A stretch of 64,000 nucleotides of DNA from Nocardia mangyaensis. GTDB lineage: Bacteria; Actinomycetota; Actinomycetes; Mycobacteriales; Mycobacteriaceae. The stretch lies in the NCBI RefSeq assembly GCF_001886715.1, contig NZ_CP018082.1:3534001-3598000 (forward strand), given 5' to 3'. A program made the position numbers and the translations under genes. How positions within the stretch are numbered: position 1 is the first letter of the stretch; every line of letters begins with the position of its first letter. Below, piece after piece: positions 53,164-61,633 of the stretch. The notes below the pieces were generated by a model that did no database searches, was not told where the DNA came from, and was given only the letters and a program-made list of their open reading frames with translations.

Positions 53164-54990
53164 CTACTTCACATCGGTGACGTGCTCCGGCGGCGTCGCC
53201 GCGTAGAGCTCCTCGATGGTCGTGGCGTACTTGTTCGCGATCGGGGTGCGCTTGAGCGACATCTTCGGGGTCAGCTCGTCACCACCGGGCTCCCACAGTG
53301 TCTCCACGATGACGAAGCGCTTGATCTGCTCCACCCGTGAGAGTTTGCGGTTGCCCGCCTGCACGGCTTCGGTGACCTCGTCGACGATCTCCTTGCGGCG
53401 GGCGAGCTCGGCGTGGGTGGCGTCGGTGGCGCCGAACTCCTTGGCGCGCAGGGCCGCCACATCGGGGTCGAGCATGATCAGCGCGGTGATGTAGGGGCGT
53501 GCGTCGCCGATCGCGACAGCCTGGCCGATCATCGAGGAGGCGGCCTTCATGGCGTTCTCGATGTTGGAGGGGGCGATGTTCTTGCCCGCCTCGCTGATGA
53601 TCAGTTCCTTCTTGCGGTCGACGATGCGCAGGTAGCCGTCGGCGTCGAGGGTGCCGATGTCACCGGTGTGCAGCCAGCCCGCGTCATCGATCGCCTCGGC
53701 GGTCTTCTCGGGCATGTTGCGGTAGCCGGGGGTGATGATCGGACCGCGGATGAGCACCTCACCGTCGGCGTCGAGGCGCAATTCCACCCCGTCCATCACG
53801 CGACCGACCGAGCCGGGTCGCGGCTTGTCGATCTCGGTGAAGGTGCCGACACCGGTGGTCTCCGACATGCCCCACACCTCGCTGACCGCGAAACCGAGGC
53901 CGAGGAAGTATTCGAGGGTCTCCGGCGGTACCGGCGCCGCGCCGGACGCGGCGACCTTCAGCTCGGCGAAGCCGAGCGCCGCACGCAGCTTCGACAGCAC
54001 CAGCGCGTCGGCGATCTTGTGCTGCACGCTCAGCAGCAGCGAGGAACCCTCGCCGGCGAGCTTCGCTCGTGCCTGCGTGACACCGACCCCGATCGACCAG
54101 TTGGCCAGCGCCTTCTTCACCGGGCTCGGCTCGACCGCGAGCTTGTTCTCGATGCCCGCCTTGATCTTCTGCCACACCCGTGGCACCCCGAAGAACACGG
54201 TGGGGCGGGCATCGGGCAGGGCGGCCGCGATCTCGCGCGGGTCCGGCACCGTGGTGATCTGGATGCCGGTGAGCAGGCTCATCGCGTGCGCGGAGATGCG
54301 GTCGGCGACGTGCGCGGCGGGCAGGTACGACACCGCGCGGTCGTCGAAACCGACCGGCAGCGGACCCTGCACCAGGCCGACGACCTGGGCGATCACATTG
54401 CTCTGGGTGAGCTCGACGCCCTTGGACGGGCCGGTGGTGCCCGAGGTGTAGATCAGGGTGGCCAGATCGCTGGATTTCACCGCCTGCCAGGCCGCGTCGA
54501 AGTCGAAATCGGGCGCCGGGTCCGACTCGAGGTCGGCCAGGGTGATGGTGCCCTCGGCGGTGCCGTCGACCAGGACGGTGTGCTCGGTGTCGGCACCCGC
54601 CTCCCGGAGGACGTCGAGGAACGCCTGCTCGGTGACGACCACCTTGTTGCCCGCGTTGGCGAACACGTGCGCGATCTGCTCTGCGGAGCTGGTGTTGTAT
54701 ACCGAGAACGGCGTGGCGCCCAGGTGCAGCGCGGCGGTGTCGATGAGGTTGAATTCGGGGCGGTTGGTGAGCATGATGCCGACCGCGTCACCGTGTCCGA
54801 CACCGAGTTTGGCCAACCCCGCGGCCAGCGCTCGCACCCGCGTCGCGTACTCGGCCCAGGTGATCTCCTGGGTGCCGCCGACGGTGCGCAAGGCGATCTG
54901 GTCGGGCCGCAAGGCGGCAGTCTGCTGGAAGGCGGCGGGCACGGTGTGCACCGTGACGCCGGAAGCGTGCGCGAAACCGATGTCTGTCAT
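53164..54990 (-). CDS. Long-chain fatty acid-CoA ligase (FadD15-like)
   Basis: A 608-residue AMP-forming ligase. P-loop IYTSGTTGPSKGVELTQ near residue 176, EVWGMSETTG near 340, GDIGTLDADGYLRIVDRKKE near 425 and the catalytic-Lys region KMSLKRTPIANKYATTIEEL near 580. Size and motif order match the long FadD15/ACSL branch for long-chain fatty acids. AGGAAT stands immediately before ATG 54990; the frame extends ten codons upstream to 55020. Convergent with the PEBP gene across the hairpin. Confidence 0.93.
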   Translation of the reverse strand: MTDIGFAHASGVTVHTVPAAFQQTAALRPDQIALRTVGGTQEITWAEYATRVRALAAGLAKLGVGHGDAVGIMLTNRPEFNLIDTAALHLGATPFSVYNTSSAEQIAHVFANAGNKVVVTEQAFLDVLREAGADTEHTVLVDGTAEGTITLADLESDPAPDFDFDAAWQAVKSSDLATLIYTSGTTGPSKGVELTQSNVIAQVVGLVQGPLPVGFDDRAVSYLPAAHVADRISAHAMSLLTGIQITTVPDPREIAAALPDARPTVFFGVPRVWQKIKAGIENKLAVEPSPVKKALANWSIGVGVTQARAKLAGEGSSLLLSVQHKIADALVLSKLRAALGFAELKVAASGAAPVPPETLEYFLGLGFAVSEVWGMSETTGVGTFTEIDKPRPGSVGRVMDGVELRLDADGEVLIRGPIITPGYRNMPEKTAEAIDDAGWLHTGDIGTLDADGYLRIVDRKKELIISEAGKNIAPSNIENAMKAASSMIGQAVAIGDARPYITALIMLDPDVAALRAKEFGATDATHAELARRKEIVDEVTEAVQAGNRKLSRVEQIKRFVIVETLWEPGGDELTPKMSLKRTPIANKYATTIEELYAATPPEHVTDVK

Positions 54991-55120
54991 ATTCCTGTTC
55001 CCGATAGGCCGTGCGGACACCGAGCCAATGCGAGAAGTGCTGTCTCATCGTCTCGAGCGATGGGCATCACAGTGGCGCGGCTCACCCATCGTAACCGGAC
55101 ATACGGGATTGTGGCGGTGG

Positions 55121-55870
55121 TTACCCTCGACCGCCGAATCGGGGCCACCTGCGCCACCACGGCCGATCCGGTGCGGTGAGGGGTGGCCGGGCGGCCGGGC
55201 CGGGGGTGTACTGCGGTGCCCACGGTGCGAAATCACGGGGAATCATGTGCCTGCGACGGCGCACTTTGGCATCCAGATAGCGGCGTCCCCGCTCGGTGTC
55301 GAGCCGGATCGCCAGCGGGATCACTTCGACCGAGATGCCCTGCTCGGTCAGCGCGCGGACCTTGTCGGGGTTGTTGGTCAGCAGGCGCACCTGGTGCAGG
55401 CCGAGGTCGAGCAGGGTCTTGGCGACGAGTTCGTAGCGGCGGGTGTCGGGCTCGAGGCCGAGCCGCTCGTAGCTGTCGAAGGTGTCGAGGTCGAAACGCT
55501 CGCTGGTCCGGTAGCCGATCGCCTTCCAGATCAGCCCGGCGCCGCGGCCCTCCTGCTCGAGGTAGACCAGCACACCGGCGCCCTCGGCCTGGATCAGATC
55601 CATCGACCGGGCCAGTTCGGGGCCGCAGTCGCAGTCATCGGAGCCCAGCGCGTCGCCGTAGAGGCAGCGGGAGTGAACGCGGACCAGCGGCTGGGGGCCG
55701 GGTTCGCCGAAGACCAGGGCGTAGCCACCGTCGGTGGGGTCGTCGATGGTGTGCACCTGCACGCGGATCTGTTCGCCGTTGCGGCTGAACAGGTGTTCCG
55801 GGCGGAGATCGTCTGCGCCTCGTCCGGCCGCCGTACCTGGCGTGACCTGGACGGACTCGATGATCGTCAA
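55121..55870 (-). CDS. ribA: GTP cyclohydrolase II (RibA-like)
   Basis: A 249-residue homologue of GTP cyclohydrolase II, which opens GTP toward riboflavin or deazaflavin products. Zinc Cys motif HSRCLYGDALGSDDCDCG near residue 66 and EGRGAGLIWK near 106 (catalytic Arg region), then RRYELVAKTLLDLGLHQVRL and LLTNNP. The residue before CDCG is Asp instead of the usual Arg. C-terminal Pro/Arg tail of about 40 residues is extra. It stands alone here, so it may serve a secondary pathway rather than the main riboflavin operon. ATG 55870. Confidence 0.88.
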   Translation of the reverse strand: MTIIESVQVTPGTAAGRGADDLRPEHLFSRNGEQIRVQVHTIDDPTDGGYALVFGEPGPQPLVRVHSRCLYGDALGSDDCDCGPELARSMDLIQAEGAGVLVYLEQEGRGAGLIWKAIGYRTSERFDLDTFDSYERLGLEPDTRRYELVAKTLLDLGLHQVRLLTNNPDKVRALTEQGISVEVIPLAIRLDTERGRRYLDAKVRRRRHMIPRDFAPWAPQYTPGPAARPPLTAPDRPWWRRWPRFGGRG

Positions 55871-55968
55871 GCGCTCCTCCGAGAATGTGGCGCACCGGGC
55901 GAACCGCTGCGAGGACCGTATGAGCAGGGCAACGGCGCGACTCTACTCCGGGCCCGATGCCGGACACA

Positions 55969-57468
55969 TCACCTGTCTGTCGCGGCGATGTTACGAGTGC
56001 CGCCGCCCTCGGGCGCGTGCAGCGCGACGATTCGTTCGATCTCGGCGCGCCGTGGCAACGAGTCCGAGAACGCGACGAGCTTCTGTGTCGGGACCATCGC
56101 GGCGGTGGCGAATTCGAAATCCGCCGCGGTGAGCTCTCCGTCGGTGGCGATCACGCGATAGGCCAGCGCGCCCGCGAACGCCGCGGCGGCGCCGGCGGAA
56201 GCCTTGAGCACGCGGGGGAAGTGGTCGATGACGATGTCGGCGTCGTCGGAATACACCGTGCACCGGAATCCATCGACCGCGCACACGGTGGACACGCCGA
56301 GCCCGCGCAGCCGGATCGCGGTGTCGGCGGAGGAGGCGGTGTGCACCTCGGGCAGCAGTGCGTCGAGTTCGACGGTGGTGCCGACGAGATAGTCGACCAC
56401 GTCGAGATACGGGTACAACCCTTGCGGCACAGCCATGCTCGGCGTCGGGCAGACGATGACCCTCGGCCGTTCGGGCAGTTCGCGGATGAGCGCGAGTACC
56501 TGTTCGACGAGCGGGGAGCGCTCGAAAGTGAGTACGACAACCGCCGAATCGGCGAGCGCGACATGGATGTCGGGGCTGCGCAGGTCCTCCTCGCTCAGCT
56601 GGACGCGAGGGTCGTGGCAGCCGATGAGGCGCACTTCGCCACCGGGATTCATGATCACAGCGGTGACCAGTGTGGGGGCGTCCGGCCGGATCCGGACCAG
56701 GTCGGTGCGCACGCCGCTGTCGGTGAGCAGGTCGAGTACCCGGGCACCATCGGCGTCCCGACCGATGGCCGCGATCAGGTGAACATCGAGGCCGAGGACG
56801 GCGGCGGCCACCGCGCGGTTGAGTCCCTTGCCGCCCGGGGCACCGACGAAGCTGGCCGCGACGGGGGACTGATCGGCGGGAAAGGTGTCCACGCGGTAGA
56901 TGTGGTCGATCACCGCGTCGCCCACCACGGTGACGGTCGCACCGCGCGACGGGGTCGAGGGCGGGACCGGTGAGTGTGCGGGGGTGCGTGGCTCGGCGCT
57001 GAGCGCGGCGGCCAGTGTGGTGAGCGCCGCGTGTTCGGAGTAGGTGCGCAGGCGTTTGACCGTGGGTGCCTCGATCGCGGGTTCGGCGCCGATCGCGGCG
57101 TGCAGCGCTGTCCAGTGTTCGGCGAGGTATTCACGGCGGGCGCCGAGGACGACGGCGTAGAGCCGGTCGGGGTCGATGTCGGTTGTCGTGCTGTCGCGCA
57201 GCAGCCCGAGGGCGAGGATCGCGTCGACGATGAGCAGCTCGGCTGGTGGCAACTGCCGCGCCTGTTCGCGCAACACCGGCAGGATCGCGTCCTCCCGCGG
57301 CACCCCACCACGTTCGGCATGGCGAGCGACAACCGGCAGATCGAGCAGGGAGTCCACGTCGATCTCGGTGTGCCGCAGGCGATCTGCGCTGAGCCCGGCG
57401 AACTTGCCCAGTCGTGCGAGGATGCCGCGGACGACATCGGTTCGTGGGTCTTGCGGAACCATCGGCAC
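55969..57468 (-). CDS. PfkB-fold protein with N-terminal helical domain; likely inactive kinase
   Basis: A 499-residue protein. The first 165 residues are a helical domain of unknown family. From about 175 a ribokinase/PfkB domain follows: VTVVGDAVIDHIYRVDTF, GAPGGKGLNRAVAAA (GGxGxN substrate motif kept), and a C-terminal motif reading KASAGAAAAFAGAL in place of DTTGAGDxFxGAL. The catalytic Asp is Ala, so sugar binding without phosphoryl transfer is likely. GTG 57468 has GGAGG eight bases upstream; TTG 57483 is the other option. It may act as a sugar-sensing regulator. Confidence 0.75.
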   Translation of the reverse strand: MPMVPQDPRTDVVRGILARLGKFAGLSADRLRHTEIDVDSLLDLPVVARHAERGGVPREDAILPVLREQARQLPPAELLIVDAILALGLLRDSTTTDIDPDRLYAVVLGARREYLAEHWTALHAAIGAEPAIEAPTVKRLRTYSEHAALTTLAAALSAEPRTPAHSPVPPSTPSRGATVTVVGDAVIDHIYRVDTFPADQSPVAASFVGAPGGKGLNRAVAAAVLGLDVHLIAAIGRDADGARVLDLLTDSGVRTDLVRIRPDAPTLVTAVIMNPGGEVRLIGCHDPRVQLSEEDLRSPDIHVALADSAVVVLTFERSPLVEQVLALIRELPERPRVIVCPTPSMAVPQGLYPYLDVVDYLVGTTVELDALLPEVHTASSADTAIRLRGLGVSTVCAVDGFRCTVYSDDADIVIDHFPRVLKASAGAAAAFAGALAYRVIATDGELTAADFEFATAAMVPTQKLVAFSDSLPRRAEIERIVALHAPEGGGTRNIAATDR

Positions 57469-57816
57469 GCGATCGACCTCCAAGAGTCGGACGAAGGTGG
57501 TTTATCCACCGGCTCCTCGGGCAATTACCAATTTACAACGGCAATTGACCGCAGCGAAGGGCAAATGCCACACTGGAATTGGCGAGGTATCGCCCACCAG
57601 ACCGGCCCGGGAAGTCTGGTGCAGACAACCACCGACCCGTCCGCCGGACACTGTCTGATTCCCCTACGCGACGAGTTCGCCCCGTATCTGGCGGGCTCTC
57701 GGTGCAGACGGCGCCACCGCCGATGCGCTTGCCGAACGCGACCCGCTCAGACGTGGCGCGTTCCGCATCCCAGGAAACGGGAGCGGCGACTCCCCTTCGT
57801 GGAATCGGAGCCTCCG
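57469..57816. other. 348-bp intergenic region
   Basis: Between the divergent PfkB-like and 131-residue protein genes. The first half is AT-richer (about 57500-57570). GTTT (57500) followed after 15 bases by GGGCAA (57519) faintly resembles a SigF promoter, but the -10 has only 4 of 6 matches and lies 290 bases from the next start. No gene or stable hairpin was recognised. Confidence 0.4.
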
Positions 57817-58212
57817 ATGACCATTCACCTCACCCCGGACGACATGCGCAGCACGCGCACCCCCGAATGCGCCGTTCGCACCGGCGCCGACCCCGAGGTG
57901 TGGCAGCTCAGCTGGCTGCCCGAGCGCACCCTCACTCGCAAGCAGGCCTTCGCGGGCATGCAGCTCGACGAGCTGCTCAGCGATCCCCACACCGTGCTCG
58001 ACACCCGGGCCCACGCCCAGATCGAGTTCTGCGCCGCCGGTCTCGGCATCGCCTGGACAGAGGCCGCGGGCCGACTGTTCCTTCGGATGCTCGAGCGTCT
58101 CGACGGCGACCCCGAGGAGGTGGCCGGTCAGCCGACGCCAACCGGCCGACCGCGCACCGCGACCTGGCTGTTCGCCCATCCCGACGCGACCCGGCGCGTG
58201 GTTCTGGGCTGA
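57817..58212 (+). CDS. Unknown conserved-looking protein
   Basis: A 131-residue soluble protein with no recognised domain. The sequence is balanced and helical in places (LTRKQAFAGMQLDELLSDPH, LGIAWTEAAGRLFLRMLERL) and ends WLFAHPDATRRVVLG. GGAG seven bases before the ATG. Codon use is like the neighbours. It stands alone, convergent with pyrD, separated from it by five bases. The frame is open far upstream, but no start before 57817 has a ribosome site. Confidence 0.65.
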   Translation: MTIHLTPDDMRSTRTPECAVRTGADPEVWQLSWLPERTLTRKQAFAGMQLDELLSDPHTVLDTRAHAQIEFCAAGLGIAWTEAAGRLFLRMLERLDGDPEEVAGQPTPTGRPRTATWLFAHPDATRRVVLG

Positions 58213-58217
58213 GGACC

Positions 58218-59297
58218 TCAGGCCGAGTGCGTGCGGTGCTCGGCGCCGACCGCGTCGGCCAGGGAGGCGAAGCCGCCCGCGCGCAGCTGGGCGGCGATGC
58301 CACGATGGATGCGGGTGGTCCAGAAGGGCCCGCCGTAGATGAAGCCGGTGTAGCCCTGCAGCAGGGTGGCACCAGCGAGGATGCGCTGCCAGGCCTGCTC
58401 GGGGTTTTCGATGCCGCCCACCGAGATCAGCACGACCTGATCGCCGACGCGGGCGTAGAGGCGGCGCAGCACTTCCAGGGAACGCACGGCGACCGGCGCA
58501 CCGGACAGCCCGCCCGCGCCCATCGCCTCGACCTCGGCAGCGGGAGTCCGCAGCCCGGTGCGGCGGATGGTGGTGTTGGTGGCCACGATGCCGGCCAAGC
58601 CCAGTTCGACCGCGAGATCGGCGACGGCGTCGATGTCGTCGTCGGACAGGTCGGGGGCGATCTTCACCAGCACCGGCACCGAGACCGAAGCCAGGACGGC
58701 CTGCAGAATCGGGCGCAGCGACTCCACCGCCTGCAGATCGCGCAGACCGGGGGTATTGGGGGAGGAGACGTTCACCACGACGAAGTCGGCCAGCGGGCCG
58801 AGCAGTCGCGCGCTGGTCGCGTAATCGCCTGCGGCGTCCTCGGGTTCGACGACCTTGGTCTTGCCGATGTTCGCGCCGATCGGAACACTCGGGTGTGCGC
58901 CGTGTAGTCGGGCCGCGGCCGCGGCCGCGCCGTGATTGTTGAAACCCATCCGGTTGATCAGGCCGTGGTCGGCGGGGAGCCGGAACAGGCGCGGGGCCGG
59001 GTTGCCGGGCTGCGCGCGAGCAGTGACGGTACCGATCTCGGCGAAACCGAATCCCAGCGAGCCCCAGACGTTCGCGCCGTCGGCGTTCTTGTCGAAACCG
59101 GCGGCCAGGCCGAGCGGGGCGGGAAAATCGACACCGAACGCGGTGGTGGCCAGGATCGGATCCTCGACGACGGTCAGCTTGCGGGCCAGCCAGCGGGTCG
59201 GCGGGAACCAGGTTCCGAACCGCAACGCGCTGAAGACCAGGTGATGCGCCTGCTCCGGCGGGATCAGGAACATCAGGCGTAATAGCAGGGCGTACAT
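58218..59297 (-). CDS. pyrD: Dihydroorotate dehydrogenase, quinone-dependent (class 2)
   Basis: A 359-residue enzyme of de novo pyrimidine synthesis, oxidising dihydroorotate to orotate with FMN and passing electrons to quinone. N-terminal membrane-associated helices ([20 protein letters not shown]), [13 protein letters not shown] near 60, GFNNHGAAA near 115, the catalytic Ser in [14 protein letters not shown] near 172, [11 protein letters not shown] near 210 and ISVGGI near 293. Complete. ATG 59297; the DUF5703 gene is 7 bases upstream on the same strand. Confidence 0.95.
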   Translation of the reverse strand: MYALLLRLMFLIPPEQAHHLVFSALRFGTWFPPTRWLARKLTVVEDPILATTAFGVDFPAPLGLAAGFDKNADGANVWGSLGFGFAEIGTVTARAQPGNPAPRLFRLPADHGLINRMGFNNHGAAAAAARLHGAHPSVPIGANIGKTKVVEPEDAAGDYATSARLLGPLADFVVVNVSSPNTPGLRDLQAVESLRPILQAVLASVSVPVLVKIAPDLSDDDIDAVADLAVELGLAGIVATNTTIRRTGLRTPAAEVEAMGAGGLSGAPVAVRSLEVLRRLYARVGDQVVLISVGGIENPEQAWQRILAGATLLQGYTGFIYGGPFWTTRIHRGIAAQLRAGGFASLADAVGAEHRTHSA

Positions 59298-59304
59298 GAT
59301 CGGC

Positions 59305-59559
59305 TCACAATCCGGGTTCGGGCACAGGCAGGACGGCGTTCTTGCGGCGGCGCAACAACACCCGGCGGCTGCCGTCGGTGTAGGCGCGCACGCGCGACAG
59401 TTCCCAGCCACCGAATTCGGCCTGAATGGCCAGCCGCATCGAGGCGGTGACCCGGGTGACCTCGGGTGGCAGCCGCAGCGGCACGTACTCGTAGTCGTCG
59501 TTGCTGGTCTCCCAGCTCGGCGGAACCGCCGAGCGCGAACCGCGAGATCTGGCTGCCAT
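59305..59559 (-). CDS. DUF5703 family protein
   Basis: An 84-residue protein with [20 protein letters not shown] followed by [20 protein letters not shown] and VLLRRRKN, matching the DUF5703 family of actinobacteria. It is basic and small; its function is unknown. It often sits beside pyrD, as here (7-base gap). ATG 59559 overlaps the propeller lipoprotein stop by one base, so three genes share an operon. Confidence 0.85.
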   Translation of the reverse strand: MAARSRGSRSAVPPSWETSNDDYEYVPLRLPPEVTRVTASMRLAIQAEFGGWELSRVRAYTDGSRRVLLRRRKNAVLPVPEPGL

Positions 59560-60569
59560 CACTGCCCTCTCTTCCGCTCGTCCGCCCCGATCCGCTGCAG
59601 ACCGTCGCCGGTGGCCGAGGCCACGAACAGGTCGCCGGTGCGTTCGTCGACGGTCACCGCGTCGGGCTGGCGCAGGGTCGGGAACCGCCCCACCTCGACA
59701 CCGATCCCGGTCGACAGGTCGAAGCCGAGGACCTCGTTGCTCTGCGTGCAGGTCACCCACACCGTGTCCGAACGCGGATCGTAGGCGAGCGCGTAAGGCG
59801 ATGATGCTACCGGGAAACGCTGCCGCAGGACGAGCGGACCGGCCGTGTAGACCAGCAGTTCCCCGCCCGCGGTGTCGGTGACGATGATGCGACCCTGCGC
59901 GTCGGCCACGGCGTTGACCGCGCCGTCGCCGGCGCGCAGCATCAGGCCGAGCGCGTCCTCGCGCACGCCGACGACGGCGGTCTGCTTGCGGTCGAGCACG
60001 GTGATTTCCTCGCCCGTGAGGGCGATCGCGTCGGCCGAGACCAAGCCGGTGACGGTGCGCGCGACACTGCCGTCGGTGTTCAGTTCGTGGATCGAGCCGT
60101 CGGCGGTGCCGACGACGAGCGTGCCGTCGCTGCGGGTTTGCACGCTCTGCACATCACCGTCGACGGGGAGCTCGGTGACCGTGCCGGTGGCGGCGTCGAC
60201 CCGCAGGATCCGGTTCGCCGCGGCAACGAGGACTTCGCCCGGCTGACCTTGAGCGAGTGCGGCGCCCGCGGCGGGCAGGGTGATCGTGCGCGCCTCGGCC
60301 GGCGCGGCGGGATCGGTCAGGGTCAGCGCGGTGCCCGCGGTGTCGAGTGCGGCCAGGCGACCGGTCTCGCGCTCGGCGAGCAGCGCCTTCGTCGCGGCGG
60401 CGGGATAGACCTGTCCCGCGGGCGTGACGGTGGTCGCGGGGGAGACGGCCGCGGTGGCCGGTTCCCTCGTCGGCACATTGGGGCCGTTGTCCTCACCGGA
60501 GCATCCGGTCAGCACCACCAGTGCCGCCACGCCGACCAACGCTGAGGCGACCGAGCCGCGAGGGCGCAT
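59559..60569 (-). CDS. Beta-propeller lipoprotein (YncE/NHL-like)
   Basis: A 336-residue secreted lipoprotein: signal core ALVGVAALVVLTGC with lipobox LTGC (Cys23). A Thr/Pro-rich linker follows, then repeated blades of the type DGTLVVGTADGSIHELNTDG, RIIVTDTAGGELLVYTAG and YDPRSDTVWVTCTQSNEVLG, like YncE/SMP-30 propellers. It is anchored outside the membrane and its ligand is unknown. First gene of the pyrD operon. An imperfect 16-bp palindrome (60685-60700) lies in the divergent region upstream. Confidence 0.85.
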   Translation of the reverse strand: MRPRGSVASALVGVAALVVLTGCSGEDNGPNVPTREPATAAVSPATTVTPAGQVYPAAATKALLAERETGRLAALDTAGTALTLTDPAAPAEARTITLPAAGAALAQGQPGEVLVAAANRILRVDAATGTVTELPVDGDVQSVQTRSDGTLVVGTADGSIHELNTDGSVARTVTGLVSADAIALTGEEITVLDRKQTAVVGVREDALGLMLRAGDGAVNAVADAQGRIIVTDTAGGELLVYTAGPLVLRQRFPVASSPYALAYDPRSDTVWVTCTQSNEVLGFDLSTGIGVEVGRFPTLRQPDAVTVDERTGDLFVASATGDGLQRIGADERKRGQ

Positions 60570-60684
60570 GCACCGAACTCCTTTAACTCCGCACGAGATG
60601 ACCGCTGATCACCATCTGACCATGATGACTCACCGGTAGCTCCGACCGGGTGGGCGCGTCGGGACCGTCGGTACCACAAGTTAC

Positions 60685-60700
60685 TGTTGACACGTCGACA
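60685..60700. promoter_or_regulatory. Near-palindrome TGTTGAC-AC-GTCGACA
   Basis: Arms of 7 bases with one mismatch, 35 bases upstream of the 60735 start, in the divergent region between the pyrD and MMPL operons. It contains TTGACA, a perfect -35 hexamer, but no clear -10 at 17 bases. Candidate operator or promoter; low certainty. Confidence 0.3.
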
Positions 60701-60734
60701 AATGATCGCCAGGCAGCGGCAGGAGATCCGAACG

Positions 60735-61091
60735 ATGACCGACCGGACACCAGTGGGTTTCGATATCGACGACATCTCGGTCGGTCCGTTCGCCCACGGC
60801 TTCGGCACCACCGACGACGGTCACCCCTTCGCCTTCCGCACCCGCCGCGCCACCCTCACCGTGGAGATCTACCGCGCCGACCTGGGCGATGCCGTGCCCG
60901 AAGCCCAGGACGTGGTGGCCCAGGCGCAGGCTCAGGTCACCGACATCGACCTCGGCGACGAACGCAGTGTCGCCGCGTTCGTGCGCGATCTGCTGCCCGA
61001 CGCGACCCCGGTTCCGGCGGCCGCGAGCAGGGACACCACGACCATGCGCGGCATACTGGGCCGAATCAGTGCCGCAATTGATGGTATGTAG
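60735..61091 (+). CDS. Unknown 118-residue protein, first gene of the MMPL operon
   Basis: A soluble protein of mixed alpha/beta type: VGFDIDDISVGPFAHGFGTT, FRTRRATLTVEIYRADLGDA, then a helical QDVVAQAQAQVTDI and a C-terminal MRGILGRISAAI. No membrane helix or signal. AGGAG precedes the ATG at nine bases; earlier TTG in the same frame lacks one. The lipoprotein gene starts at the base after its stop, so the two are co-translated. Family not recognised. Confidence 0.65.
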   Translation: MTDRTPVGFDIDDISVGPFAHGFGTTDDGHPFAFRTRRATLTVEIYRADLGDAVPEAQDVVAQAQAQVTDIDLGDERSVAAFVRDLLPDATPVPAAASRDTTTMRGILGRISAAIDGM

Positions 61092-61631
61092 ATGGTGATG
61101 TCTTCCACACTTTTCGCCAGGGCCGCTGCGGCCACTGCCTGCCTCACGGCCCTCGTCGTCCTCACCGCCTGCGGTGGTGGCGCCGACGAGGCCTCGGTCG
61201 ACGCCGCACGGTCCTCGGCCAACGCCTCCCTCGCCTCCTCGGTCGCGGTTTCGGCCAGCAAGGCCAATGTGCCGCTGCCCACCGCCGCCGAACTCGACGC
61301 GCAGATCAAGAGCGCGCTCGACCCGAACCTGCCCGATGCCGAGCGCACCGACCTGATCGAGGACGGCGACGCGTTCTCCGACGCCATCCCCGACATGTAC
61401 AAGGCGCTGCGGGACAACCCGCACGCGGTCTACGGCGTCGTCGACCCGGTCTTCGACAACCGCGACGGCACCCTGACCGCCACCATGCGCCTGGACAAAG
61501 ACGGTTCGGGCACCAATATCCGCACCACGATCGTGCATTTCGTGCTGCTCGACGGGAAGTGGAAGATCTCGCGCACCGATCTGTGCGGCATCCTGCGCTC
61601 GGCTGACTACCGCACCGCCGCCTGCGGCTGA
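61092..61631 (+). CDS. MTB12-like lipoprotein
   Basis: A 179-residue lipoprotein: hydrophobic start ending at the lipobox LTAC (Cys27). The mature part matches the low-molecular-weight antigen MTB12 domain: LPTAAELDAQIKSALDPNLP, DAERTDLIEDGDAF and IVHFVLLDGKWKISRTDLCG. Function of the family is unknown; in mycobacteria it is secreted and antigenic. The start could also be the ATG at 61098. The MMPL gene follows two bases after its stop, which suggests they act together at the envelope. Confidence 0.82.
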   Translation: MVMSSTLFARAAAATACLTALVVLTACGGGADEASVDAARSSANASLASSVAVSASKANVPLPTAAELDAQIKSALDPNLPDAERTDLIEDGDAFSDAIPDMYKALRDNPHAVYGVVDPVFDNRDGTLTATMRLDKDGSGTNIRTTIVHFVLLDGKWKISRTDLCGILRSADYRTAACG

Positions 61632-61633
61632 GC

